Positions 36,184-44,623 of a DNA stretch of 64,000 nt are shown piece by piece. Position 1 is the first letter of the stretch. Each line of letters opens with the position of its first letter. Made by a program: the position numbers and the translations under genes. Where the stretch lies: assembly GCF_036345175.1 (NCBI RefSeq), contig NZ_CP107780.1, positions 5,518,001 through 5,582,000 on the forward strand. The letters are read 5' to 3'. The stretch is from Streptomyces sp. NBC_00576 (GTDB lineage: Bacteria > Actinomycetota > Actinomycetes > Streptomycetales > Streptomycetaceae). Under the pieces are notes generated by a model. The model was not told the DNA's origin and searched no databases. It was given only the letters and a program-made list of their open reading frames with translations.

Positions 36184-38111
36184 GTGTGTCCTGAACATGG
36201 AAGGAAGTTGTTTGTAGGAGCAGTTTCCAGAAGTGATGCTGTGCGAGAGATGAAGGTTTTGTGGCCCTTCGGAGCCGCCCTGCGGGGGGAGGCTTCAAAC
36301 CGCCTCATGCTGCGTTAGCTGAAGACTGTCGTGGTGAGCGATGAGGAAAAGGCGTCGTTAGAGGCGTCAGGTAGGGACCGGAAAGACGAACGCAAGTGAA
36401 TCGCTGCTGACGTGTCGTAAGGAAAGCAGACGACATCGAAACCGGGGTGTGTCAAGAACTCCGGGATGAGCCTGGCGGGTGCCCGTCTATTGGCCAGGTG
36501 GTGTCCGGCATGGAGGCGACGTGAGTCCGGTCTGCGGCTCTCGCATGGAACAGGAGAAGGCAGGTCCGATACGCCCTGACGCACCGTCGGGGGAGAGGGA
36601 GTGCCCCAAGCGGTGGACACCGCAAGGGGTCGAGTACCGATGCGGACCCTGCTGGCAGACCGGCCCGTAGTAGTGACGAAGCCCCTGTAACGGGGGTGGA
36701 GCGAAGGGGCCGGGTCGTTCGTGACTGAGTTGATCACATCAACCGGGCAGCAGCCCGGGAGGAGTGCGATGGGCCAGTTGAAGTCTCAGATCAAGTCGTT
36801 TGATATCTCGAAGTGGGAAGTCAAGGAGGCGTGGGAGGAAGTCAAGGCCAATAAGGGCGCACCCGGCGTGGACGGGCAGAGCATCGACGACTTCGAGAAA
36901 GACCTGAAGGGCAACCTCTACAAGGTCTGGAACCGTATGTCATCGGGCTCGTACTTCCCGCCGCCGGTGCGCGCGGTGGAGATCCCGAAGCCAAACGGAG
37001 GCGGCATGAGATTGCTCGGCATTCCTGCTGTCGCCGATCGTGTGGCGCAGACCGTCGTGGCCCGGCATCTGATGCGAAGGGTGGACCCTGTATTCCACCC
37101 GGACAGCTATGGATACCGGCCTGGACGGTCCGCCTTGGACGCAGTGGAAAGGTGCCGGAAGCGCTGCTGGAAGCGGGACTGGGTGGTGGAGTTCGACATC
37201 ACCAAGTTCTTCGACAGCGTGCCCTGGGACCTGCTGGTCAAGGCGGTGGAGACTCACACCGACGCCGTTTGGGTGAACTTGTACGTGCGGCGGTGGCTCG
37301 CTGCCCCGCTCGTCATGCCCGACGGCTCGCGGCTGGAACGGGAACGCGGGACCCCGCAAGGGGCCCCGGTGTCTCCCGTCCTGGCGAACCTGTTCCTGCA
37401 CTACGCGTTCGATACCTGGATGTCCAGGAAGTTCCCGAGCGTCTGGTTCGAACGCTATGCGGACGACGCGGTGCTGCACTGCGTCACCGAGCGCCAGGCC
37501 CGTCATGTGCTGGCCGCGCTCAGGAACAGGCTGGTCGAAGTCGGGTTGCAGCTGCACCCGGACAAGACCCGGATCGTCTACTGCAAGGACTCGGACCGGC
37601 GTGGCTCCTACGAGCACACGTCGTTTACGTTCCTCGGGTACACGTTTCGCCCCAGGAAGAGCCGGAATCGGCACGGCAAGCAGTTCTTGTCGTTCGAGCC
37701 GGCCATCAGCAGACAGGCCCTGACCCGGATTGGTCGCGAGGTGCGTTCCTGGCAACTGCACTACCGCACCGAAATCTCCTTCGCAGACCTCGCCCGCAGG
37801 ATCAACCCTGCGGTTCGGGGCTGGATCAACTACTACGGCCGGTTCCGGCCGTGGGAGTTGTTGCCCTTCTTGATGCGCATCAACGCCTACCTGGTGCGTT
37901 GGATCCGCCGGAAGTACAAACGGCTCGACGGCACGAAGAGGGCCCACGCGAAGCTCGTGGAGATCGCCAAGCGGTACCCACGGATGTTCGCTCACTGGAG
38001 CCTCTCCACCGACGCCTGCACGATCTGAAGATCAGGACGACAAGAGCCGTGTAACGGGAGACTTTTACGCACGGTTCTGTGAGAGCCGAGGGGTGAGATC
38101 CCCCTCGGCTA
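36184..38111 (+). mobile_element. Group II intron, complete, antisense to the rhs gene
   Basis: About 1.93 kb. The 5' end is GTGTGTCC, agreeing with the group II GUGYG start, followed by about 540 bases of structured RNA before the maturase gene. At the 3' end lies a domain V hairpin (gagccgtgtaacgggagact to acgcacggttctg, 38044-38080) and a domain VI-like stem ending near cctcggctac. Removing 36184-38111 joins the two rhs parts in frame on the minus strand (...AGEIE/AKRKLDEA). The ends are good to within one or two bases. Because the intron lies antisense to rhs, splicing cannot repair the rhs mRNA. Confidence 0.88.
36721..38028 (+). CDS. Group II intron reverse transcriptase/maturase
   Basis: 435 residues from the GTG at 36721. 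The reverse transcriptase blocks run from NKGAPGVDGQSI through GYRPGRSALDAVE and RGTPQGAPVSPVLANLFL to the catalytic YADD in FERYADDAVLHC, all intact. A maturase X domain follows (FADLARRINPAVRGWINYYGRF). There is no C-terminal HNH endonuclease. It should splice and mobilise the intron that carries it. Confidence 0.95.
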   Translation: MTELITSTGQQPGRSAMGQLKSQIKSFDISKWEVKEAWEEVKANKGAPGVDGQSIDDFEKDLKGNLYKVWNRMSSGSYFPPPVRAVEIPKPNGGGMRLLGIPAVADRVAQTVVARHLMRRVDPVFHPDSYGYRPGRSALDAVERCRKRCWKRDWVVEFDITKFFDSVPWDLLVKAVETHTDAVWVNLYVRRWLAAPLVMPDGSRLERERGTPQGAPVSPVLANLFLHYAFDTWMSRKFPSVWFERYADDAVLHCVTERQARHVLAALRNRLVEVGLQLHPDKTRIVYCKDSDRRGSYEHTSFTFLGYTFRPRKSRNRHGKQFLSFEPAISRQALTRIGREVRSWQLHYRTEISFADLARRINPAVRGWINYYGRFRPWELLPFLMRINAYLVRWIRRKYKRLDGTKRAHAKLVEIAKRYPRMFAHWSLSTDACTI

Positions 38112-38741
38112 CTCGATCTCCCCCGCGGCCTCCTCACGCATCGTCCGCGCGTCCTCGGCCATCTTCCTCGCCGCGGCCAGCGCGTTCGAGGCGGAGGTGA
38201 CGTCCGACTGGGCGGAGGTGTGCGCGGACTCGGCGTTCTGCGCGTCCCGGGTGGTGGCGCGGACCTTGGACTCGTCCGGCTTGGGGACGTCCTTGCCCGC
38301 TTCCTTGTACTTGTCGGCCTCTTTATTGGCGCGGGTCACCCACGAATCGGTCGTGGACAGACGGGACTTGGCCGACGACAGGTCGGCCTGCGCGTCCCGC
38401 CCGTTGGCCAGCGCCCTGTCCGCCAGCGCCTGAGCCCGCTCCAGCTTCGGCCAGTACGCCGCCAGCGCATCCCCGGCCAGGTCGTACGACTTCTTCAGCT
38501 TCTTCAGATTCTTCGGGACACTGGAGAACTCGTCCCGGAACACATCGGCGGTCTTGCCCACCGATGTCAGGACGGCATCCTCCTCCGCCATCCCTTTGAC
38601 AAGGCGGAGCGCATCGGCGACATCATCGGCAAAGTCATGCAGCTGCCTTGCCAGCGACCGAACCCGGTCCGGATCCCCCGGCGTCGGATCCTTGTCCAGG
38701 TCCAGCACATGCCAGTCCGTCGGCCGATAACCCGCCACCAC
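38112..38741 (-). CDS. Rhs toxin N-terminal part, cut off by the intron
   Basis: About 210 residues from a GTG at 38741 (38738 also possible), with gacggggg upstream. It is a helical, WXG-like secretion-type domain: PDRVRSLARQLHDFADDVAD, AVLTSVGKTADVFRDEF, then long coiled-coil helices (LKKLKKSYDLAGDALAAYWPKL). It would normally run on into the rest of the Rhs protein; instead translation goes three bases past the intron edge to a TAG (about 38109). The result is a severed N-terminal domain without repeats or toxin tip. Confidence 0.82.
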
Positions 38742-38879
38742 GCAACCCCCGTCACAGACAGCCCGCCAACAACCGTATGCACACGCGAACTTACAGGTCA
38801 CGGTCGTCCGATGGAAAGGTCAACCGGGCGGAGGCAGGTGGACGCGCGCTCTCCCGGCGCGCACTGCGTTCAGCGCCGG

Positions 38880-39191
38880 CGGCGACCACGCAGAGCCCGC
38901 CAGGCGTCGCCGACCGCGTTGGCGGACAGCAGCGACCAGCCCTCCGGCTTTGAGACGGAAACCGTCGAAGGGCCCCACCGCGAACGGTGGGGCCCTTCGA
39001 CATCGTGCCCGGTGAGGCACTGGCGGAGGATACGAGATTCGAACTCGTGAGGGGTTGCCCCTAACACGCTTTCCAACTGTTCGTCTGGGGGTTCGGGGGT
39101 GTGCGGGAGTGTTCTGACCTGCGGTGCAGCCGACTCGGGTGGGGCTTCTGAACGATGTCGTACGGTGGTGAACGCAACCAGAACTGCAACC
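38880..39191. other. Attachment-site-like relic 2 with tRNA-Ser 3' fragment
   Basis: In order on the plus strand: a few codons like the integrase C terminus (GVADRVGG, about 38901-38930), a hairpin cgaagggcc ... ggcccttcg (38967-39000), the minus-strand tRNA-Ser 3' fragment at 39021-39076 (CCA end to the anticodon loop, anticodon GGA), and a direct repeat cgcaaccagaactgcaacc at 39173-39191. The tRNA match stops after ctttccaa at the anticodon loop, where tyrosine integrases often cross over. Confidence 0.75.
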
Positions 39192-39200
39192 ACTGCTGAC

Positions 39201-39624
39201 CTACTTGCCGTGTTCCGGGCCGTACCACTGGAGGGCTTGCCCGGTCACTGCGGCGATGCACTCGAAGTCGTGGTCGCGATGGATGCAGAGTAAGCCCCTG
39301 CAGCTCGGCGGTCGCGGCGACGACCAGGTCGACAGCTCCGGCACTTCGGTGTTTCCCCTGCTTGGTGAGGGCTTCCTGGACCTGCCAGGCGCGGTCATAG
39401 GCGCGGTCGTCGACGGGAACCCAGCCGAAGATCAGCCGCATGTCCTCGATGCCGCGCGCTCGGTCGGCAGTTGACCGTGTGCTGTAGAAGAACTCGAGCT
39501 CGGTGATCGGGCAGGTTGCGATGAGTCCGGCCGCGGCGGCCTGGTCCCAGCCGTACTGCTCCGCTTCCCCGCACATGAACCGCGCGAGCGCGCTGGTGTC
39601 GATCAGGAACTGGGCCGCGTTCAC
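39201..39624 (-). pseudogene. VapC PIN-domain toxin, frameshifted near the C terminus
   Basis: It starts at the GTG 39624, which overlaps the antitoxin stop (GTGA). The PIN domain reads FLIDTSALARF (first Asp), TCPITELEFFYSTRS (Glu), and KHRSAGAVDLVVAATAEL (third acidic residue). A one-base difference near 39285 then shifts the frame: the expected HRDHDFECIAAVTGQALQW ending exists but only in the neighbouring frame, closing at 39201. The fourth acidic position is lost in the encoded protein. Only a sequencing check can tell a true lesion from an error. Confidence 0.75.
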
Positions 39625-39836
39625 CGGCGGTAGTTCTCCTTTTTCTCGAACAGTTCCAGATCGAATGCGCCGTCGCCCGCCGCGGCCCGTAGCCGGGCGA
39701 GAGCCAGGGCGCGACGCCGGCTCTCCAACACCTCGCGAAGAGCGGTGTTGACGGTCTCCTTCTTGGTGTTCGTTCCGAGGGCTTTCGCCACGTCCGCGAC
39801 CAGGTCGTCGTCCAGGTCGATGACCGTCCGACTCAT
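39621..39836 (-). CDS. VapB-type antitoxin
   Basis: 71 residues, with a ribbon-helix-helix start (TVIDLDDDLVADVAKALGT), TKKETVNTALREVLESRRR and a C-terminal tail that should fill the VapC active site (FDLELFEKKENYRR). It overlaps the vapC start by 4 bases. About 95 bases of non-coding sequence upstream should hold the autoregulated promoter. Confidence 0.85.
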   Translation of the reverse strand: MSRTVIDLDDDLVADVAKALGTNTKKETVNTALREVLESRRRALALARLRAAAGDGAFDLELFEKKENYRR

Positions 39837-39930
39837 GTGTGCCTCCTGATATCAAACGTGGAGTCAAGTATGTCTCGCGAGGTGCCCGCGGGGGTGGCTC
39901 GCCGGGGCACCCGGCCTTGGCCGCCGAGTC

Positions 39931-40057
39931 CTAGGCGGGCATCACGCCATGGATGCGGGAGAGAGTGAAGACGCGTTCCGCTTCGCACAGGTGGCACCAG
40001 GCGTTGAGGCAGGGCGGGTCGAGTTCGAGGTCGCTGAGGGTGCGTACGGTCCGGGGC
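39931..40057 (-). pseudogene. C-terminal tail of a WYL-domain regulator
   Basis: Minus-strand codons read RTLSDLELDPPCLNAWCHLC, then EAERVFTLSRIHGVMPA and TAG at 39931. This resembles the end of WYL-type helix-turn-helix regulators of Streptomyces. The rest is missing; it butts directly onto the 3' end of the MFS transporter gene. Confidence 0.5.
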
Positions 40058-40066
40058 GGCTTCCTG

Positions 40067-41350
40067 CTACTGGGGCAACGGTGCGACGGCCGCGGCCCTG
40101 CGCCGGGCGGTCAGGAAGAGGCCTGCCGCGACGACGGCCGAGGTCAGGCCGAGCAGGCCGACGGCGGAGGCCAGGGTGCCGAGGGCGGACTCGGCCGCGA
40201 TCAGCGCCAGCGGGCAGATGAACTGGCCGATGAAGAACGACGCGGTCCACAGGCCGGTGCCACGGCCTCGGTCGGCGAAGTCCAGCCTGGACATGGCGAT
40301 GGTGAGCAGGGAAGGCAGCAGGAGACCGGTGCCGAGGCAGTTGAGTACGGCGCCGGCGATCAGCAGCGGCGCGCTGTTGGCGAGCCACATCACCGCGAAC
40401 CCGGCCGAGCACAGGGCGAAGACGAGTGGCAGCCGGGGCCCCGGGGCCCCGCGCAGCTTGGCGAAGGTGATCGCGCCGGCCACGGTGGCGGCGCTGGCGA
40501 TCGCTGTGGCCAGCCCGATCACGCTGGTCGCCGTCACGCCGAGGTCGTCCAGCAGGTAGGACATCTCCACCGGGACGGTGTAGAAGACGAGGGCCCCGAA
40601 CACGGTGAGTCCGCAGATACCGGCCAGCTGCCGGAAGGGGAAGGAGCGCTTCGGCACGACCGTGGTGTCCGTGCTCTCCCCGTCCCCGTCCTCGGCGGCG
40701 GCACCGGTGGCCGCGGTCGGCTTCGGCAGCCCGATGGCCATGAGCGGGGCGATGAGCAGGCTGACGGCGTAGATCCAGAACGGGGCCCGCCAGCCGACCG
40801 ACCCCGCGGCACCGCCGATGACGAAGAACGCGGTCGCGGAGGCGGAGGCGCACATGGTCTGCAGGGCGAGGTAGCGGTCCCGTACCCGACCGCTGTAGTA
40901 GTCGCCGATCAGCGTGGTGCAGCAGGTCATGATGGCGGCCTCGGCGACACCTACCAGGGCGCGGCTGGCCACGATGGCGCCCAGCGACTCCAGCCACAGC
41001 GGGGCGGTGCCGAAGATCGAGTACAGCACGGTCGCGGCGATCAGCAGGCGCTTGCGGCCGAGCCGGTCGACGATGACGCCCGCGAAGGGTGCCAGCAGGC
41101 CCAGCGCCAGGGCAGGGACGGTGAGGGCCATCGGGACCAGGGCGCCTGCGCCGGGCACGTCGGCGAAGTGGTCCTGCATCTTGGGCAGCACGGGGGCGAT
41201 GAGGACGGCCCCGAGGATCGGCAGGCAGCTGCCGGCCATGAGGAGAGCGACGCGCAGCCGGTGCGCGGCACCGGACGTCGGAAGGATCGCACCGGGTGGC
41301 GGCACTGGTTCCACGTAAGCGGGCGGGGGCGGAGGCACGGAAGCGGGCAT
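40067..41350 (-). CDS. MFS transporter
   Basis: 427 residues from the ATG at 41350 (GGAG upstream) with a Pro-rich cytoplasmic start and 12 hydrophobic segments. The loop motif after helix 2 (GVIVDRLGRKRLL) is the MFS signature A, and helix 4 has SRALVGVAEAAIM. The sixth to seventh segments are joined by an acidic loop (AAEDGDGESTD). Placed next to a LysR gene and a catabolic operon, it may take up the substrate of that pathway, but the gene is on the other strand and specificity is inferred. Confidence 0.88.
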   Translation of the reverse strand: MPASVPPPPPAYVEPVPPPGAILPTSGAAHRLRVALLMAGSCLPILGAVLIAPVLPKMQDHFADVPGAGALVPMALTVPALALGLLAPFAGVIVDRLGRKRLLIAATVLYSIFGTAPLWLESLGAIVASRALVGVAEAAIMTCCTTLIGDYYSGRVRDRYLALQTMCASASATAFFVIGGAAGSVGWRAPFWIYAVSLLIAPLMAIGLPKPTAATGAAAEDGDGESTDTTVVPKRSFPFRQLAGICGLTVFGALVFYTVPVEMSYLLDDLGVTATSVIGLATAIASAATVAGAITFAKLRGAPGPRLPLVFALCSAGFAVMWLANSAPLLIAGAVLNCLGTGLLLPSLLTIAMSRLDFADRGRGTGLWTASFFIGQFICPLALIAAESALGTLASAVGLLGLTSAVVAAGLFLTARRRAAAVAPLPQ

Positions 41351-41468
41351 GCGGGAACTCCACGTGGCGTGGTTGGGGAGGACGGCACGCCACCGGGGAA
41401 CAGACACCCCGGGAAGAGGAGCGTGCGGAGGAACTGGGGTCGACTATGAGTGAGCGGCCCAGCCCTGC

Positions 41469-42413
41469 CTAGCCTCTGTCCGATCGATCTGCCGGATCGC
41501 GATCATCCTTGCCGTGGATGGCCTCCGCGACCCGCGCCGCCGTCTCCCGCAGCCAGATGTGCGCCGCGTCGTGCGTGTGCACCGGGTGCCACCACAGGGC
41601 TTCCCGGAGCGGCACGGCGTCGTAGGGCGGTTCCATGACCCGTACGGGGACGAGTCCGTCGAGCCGGTCGGCGAGATGCCCCTGGATCAGGGCGACCCGG
41701 CGGGTGCCCGCGACCAGGAGGGGCATCAACTGGAAGCTGTCGACGGAGACTTCGACGCGCGGCTCGATACCGAGCATGCCGATCTGACGGGCGGCGGGTG
41801 CGTCGTACGTGCGCTGGTACGTCACCCACGGCAGCCGGGCCAGGTCGTCGAGGGTGAGCTGCTCGCCGACCTCGGGGTTGTCGTCGGCGACGAGGTAGAC
41901 CCAGCGGTCCCGGTAGAGCTCCACGGCGGGAAAGTCGCCGATGATGCCGTGCGGCAGGAGCAGCCCGTCGGCGGTGCTCAGCAGCGCCCCGGTGTTCTCG
42001 GTGAGGTCCGTCGGGGGCTGCCTGAAGCGCAGCCTGATCCCCGGCGCCTCGTTGTGGGCGGTGCGGGCGAGTTCGGCACCGAAGACGGCCACCGCGTAGT
42101 CGGAGGCGATCAGGGTGAACTCGTGCTCCTCACGGGCGGGGTCGAACACCGCCTGGCTGGTGAAGACGCGTTCGAGCAGGTCGCAGGCGGTGGCGGTGCG
42201 GGCGAGGAGGGCCAGGCCGAGGGCGGTCAGTTCGTAGTGTCCGCCGACCCTGGAGAGCAGGTCGTCGCCGAAGTGGCGGCGCAGCCGGGCCAGGGCGGCG
42301 CTCATGGCGGGCTGGCTGAGCCCGATGCGCCGGCCCGCGTTGGTGACGTTGCGCTCCTCCAGGAGGGCCCGCAGGGCGACGACGAGGTTGAGGTCCAGGC
42401 TGGCCAGGTTCAC
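41469..42413 (-). CDS. LysR-family transcriptional regulator
   Basis: 314 residues from the GTG at 42413. The helix-turn-helix is clear (LNLVVALRALLEERNVTNAGRRIGLSQPAMSAALARLRRHFGD), followed by a two-lobed effector-binding domain. It is divergent from the catabolic operon with 133 bases between, the classic arrangement for a LysR activator of that operon. The ligand is probably a pathway intermediate. Confidence 0.93.
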   Translation of the reverse strand: MNLASLDLNLVVALRALLEERNVTNAGRRIGLSQPAMSAALARLRRHFGDDLLSRVGGHYELTALGLALLARTATACDLLERVFTSQAVFDPAREEHEFTLIASDYAVAVFGAELARTAHNEAPGIRLRFRQPPTDLTENTGALLSTADGLLLPHGIIGDFPAVELYRDRWVYLVADDNPEVGEQLTLDDLARLPWVTYQRTYDAPAARQIGMLGIEPRVEVSVDSFQLMPLLVAGTRRVALIQGHLADRLDGLVPVRVMEPPYDAVPLREALWWHPVHTHDAAHIWLRETAARVAEAIHGKDDRDPADRSDRG

Positions 42414-42462
42414 GCGAAATCCCTTACGGAGCAGGAGACGGTGGCGTGAGTATTCGCCGCCT

Positions 42463-42477
42463 GGATGCCTGGCATCC
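42463..42477. promoter_or_regulatory. Candidate LysR-binding inverted repeat
   Basis: ggatgc and gcatcc flank a three-base centre in the divergent promoter region between the LysR gene and the first catabolic gene. It is a perfect palindrome of 6-3-6 bases. Its placement fits an operator, but no binding is shown. Confidence 0.4.
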
Positions 42478-42546
42478 AAGGAATCTATTTCCCTGATCGC
42501 AATCTACGGGTCAGATTAGTGGCCTCGCAATCGGGAGGACATCTCC

Positions 42547-43545
42547 GTGAAATCCGCAGCCACGTCGGCGCCCCTCTTCGCCGGCCCCTTGGCCATCGGC
42601 ACTCTTTCCGTTCCGGGCGGGGCCGCGTTCCCCGGCCTCGTGCTGCCGGACGGCCGCGTGCTCGACCTGCGTACGGCACTGGACGAACCCGCCCTGACCA
42701 CCCTCGCTCTCCTGGAGCGCTGGGACGAGGAACTGCCTCGCCTGCGCGGCCTCGCGGACGAGCCGGCCGGTGACTGGCTGCCGCTGGACGACCTGTCCGT
42801 GCACGCGCCCGTCGAGCCCCGGCAGATCTTCCAGTCCGGCGCCAACTACCGGCAGCACGTGATCGACCTGGAGGTCGCGCACCGCTCCCCGGACGACCCG
42901 CGCACCGCCGAGGAGGCCCGCGCCGAGATCGCGGCGATCATGGACAAGCGGGCCACCGAGGATCTCCCGTACGTCTTCATCGGCCTGCCGACCACGATCA
43001 CCGGCCCCTACGACGACGTCGTACTGCCCGCCTGGGCCAAGAAGCCCGACTGGGAGCTGGAGCTGGCCGCGGTGATCTCCCGCCCCACCTACCGGGTCAC
43101 GGTGGAAGAGGCCCTTGACCACGTCGCGGGCTACACCATCGCCAACGACCTCACCGACCGGGCCACCGTCTTCCGCCGGGACATGCCCGCCATCGGCACC
43201 GACTGGCTGCGCTGCAAGAACGCTCCCGGCTTCACCCCGCTGGGCCCCTGGATCGTCCCCGCCGGGTCCGTCGCCGACCCGTCCGAGCTGCAGGTCACCC
43301 TGAAGCTCAACGGAGACACCATGCAGGACGAGTCCGCCAAGGACATGATCTTCGGCGTGGCGCGTCTGGTCTCGTACATCTCCCAGACCTCCCAACTCCT
43401 TCCCGGTGACCTGGTGTTGACCGGCAGCCCGGCCGGGAACGGCATGCACTGGGGCCGGCTGCTGCGCGACGGCGACGTGATGGACGGATCCGTCACGGGG
43501 CTCGGTGCCCAGCGCACCCACTGCGTCGCGGAGGAGGCGTCGTGA
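42547..43545 (+). CDS. Fumarylacetoacetate hydrolase-family enzyme 1
   Basis: 332 residues from a GTG behind GGGAGGA. The C-terminal FAH fold is clear: FQSGANYRQHVIDLE, WELELAAVISRPTYRV with the two metal-binding glutamates, GYTIANDLTDR, and GSPAGNG. The N-terminal 80 residues form the small domain of the family. Such enzymes hydrolyse or isomerise C-C bonds of ring-opened aromatics. It opens a nine-gene operon, overlapping the next gene by 4 bases. Confidence 0.9.
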   Translation: MKSAATSAPLFAGPLAIGTLSVPGGAAFPGLVLPDGRVLDLRTALDEPALTTLALLERWDEELPRLRGLADEPAGDWLPLDDLSVHAPVEPRQIFQSGANYRQHVIDLEVAHRSPDDPRTAEEARAEIAAIMDKRATEDLPYVFIGLPTTITGPYDDVVLPAWAKKPDWELELAAVISRPTYRVTVEEALDHVAGYTIANDLTDRATVFRRDMPAIGTDWLRCKNAPGFTPLGPWIVPAGSVADPSELQVTLKLNGDTMQDESAKDMIFGVARLVSYISQTSQLLPGDLVLTGSPAGNGMHWGRLLRDGDVMDGSVTGLGAQRTHCVAEEAS

Positions 43546-44519
43546 GCGGCAGCGCCACCGTGCCTGATGCGGCAGACGCCGAGGGCGCGATCGCCGAGGC
43601 CGCCAAGGCGTACTCGAACTGGGGCCGTTGGGGCGAGGACGACGTCCTCGGCACGCTCAACTTCCTGGACGCCGGAAAGCGCCGCGAGGGCGCGGCCCTC
43701 GTCCGCGACGGGGTCAGCTTCTCGCTCTCCCAGCGTTTCGACATGAACGGCCCGCAGAAGGGCTGGCGGCGACGTACGAATCCGGTGCACACCATGCTCG
43801 ACACCGGCACCGACGCCGCCCTGGGCAACCAGGGTTTCCCGCACGGCATCGGCGGCGCCGACGACGTGATCGCGATGCCGCTGCAGTGCTCCACCCAGTG
43901 GGACGGCCTCGGTCACATCTTCGACCATGGCAAGGCATGGAACGGGCGAGCCGCCGAGAAGGTCGTCACCTCCGACGGCGACCTCGTCACGGGCATCGAG
44001 CACATGGCGCCGTACGTGGCCGGGAGGGGCGTCCTCCTCGATGTGGGTCTGGTCGTCGGCGAGAACGGCGAACTGCCCGACGGCTTCGCCATCACCGAGG
44101 AGCACCTGACCGCCAGCGCCGAGGCGCACGGCGTCACCGTCGGCCGCGGCGACCTCGTCCTCGTCCGCACCGGACGGCTGACCCGCGCCAAGCGTGACGG
44201 CTGGGGCGAGTACGCGGGCGGTCCCTCGCCCGGGCTGAGTTTCACCACCGCCGGCTGGCTGCACGGCAGCGAGATCGCCGGGATCGCCACCGACACCTGG
44301 GGTTTCGAGGTCCGGCCCAACGAGTTCGACCACGCCTTCCAGCCGCTGCACCAGGTCGCCATCCCCAACATCGGCCTGCTCATCGGCGAGATGTGGGACC
44401 TCGACGCGCTGGCCGAGCACTGTGCGGCCGACGGGCGGTACGAGTTCTGGCTCACCGCCGCTCCGCTGCCCATCACCGGAGCCGTCGGTTCCCCCGTGAA
44501 CCCGATCGCCGTCAAGTAA
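43542..44519 (+). CDS. Cyclase-family (kynurenine formamidase-like) hydrolase
   Basis: 325 residues, coupled to the gene before by GTGA. The metal-site signature of the family is QWDGLGHIFDHGKAWNG, with a second site in GVLLDVGLVVGEN. The family includes kynurenine formamidase and other metal-dependent hydrolases that open amides or lactones. In this operon it may open a ring product; the true substrate is unknown. Confidence 0.85.
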   Translation: MSGSATVPDAADAEGAIAEAAKAYSNWGRWGEDDVLGTLNFLDAGKRREGAALVRDGVSFSLSQRFDMNGPQKGWRRRTNPVHTMLDTGTDAALGNQGFPHGIGGADDVIAMPLQCSTQWDGLGHIFDHGKAWNGRAAEKVVTSDGDLVTGIEHMAPYVAGRGVLLDVGLVVGENGELPDGFAITEEHLTASAEAHGVTVGRGDLVLVRTGRLTRAKRDGWGEYAGGPSPGLSFTTAGWLHGSEIAGIATDTWGFEVRPNEFDHAFQPLHQVAIPNIGLLIGEMWDLDALAEHCAADGRYEFWLTAAPLPITGAVGSPVNPIAVK

Positions 44520-44623
44520 CGCCCCGGACCGACGGAGTGGGCCGCCCCGACAGCCGCACCCGTCCGGCTCGCACCACCACCCCTGCCGCTCGAAGTCGCG
44601 CGGCCCCACCGCAGGGAGATCCC

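Noticed and set aside
36183..36198. ATG at 36198 as the natural start of the Rhs protein
   Set aside because: It lies inside the intron and the first residues (MFRTH) are intron-encoded; the true N-terminal domain is at 38112-38741.
32230..36318. 1362-codon open frame on the plus strand
   Set aside because: It is the exact antisense of the Rhs gene. The minus strand has YD repeats and DPLGL motifs; the plus-strand protein is a Val/Gly/Arg-rich shadow.
39021..39076. A complete tRNA gene
   Set aside because: Only the 3' part from the anticodon loop to CCA is present, here and at 59390-59445; no 5' half follows, so these are fragments.
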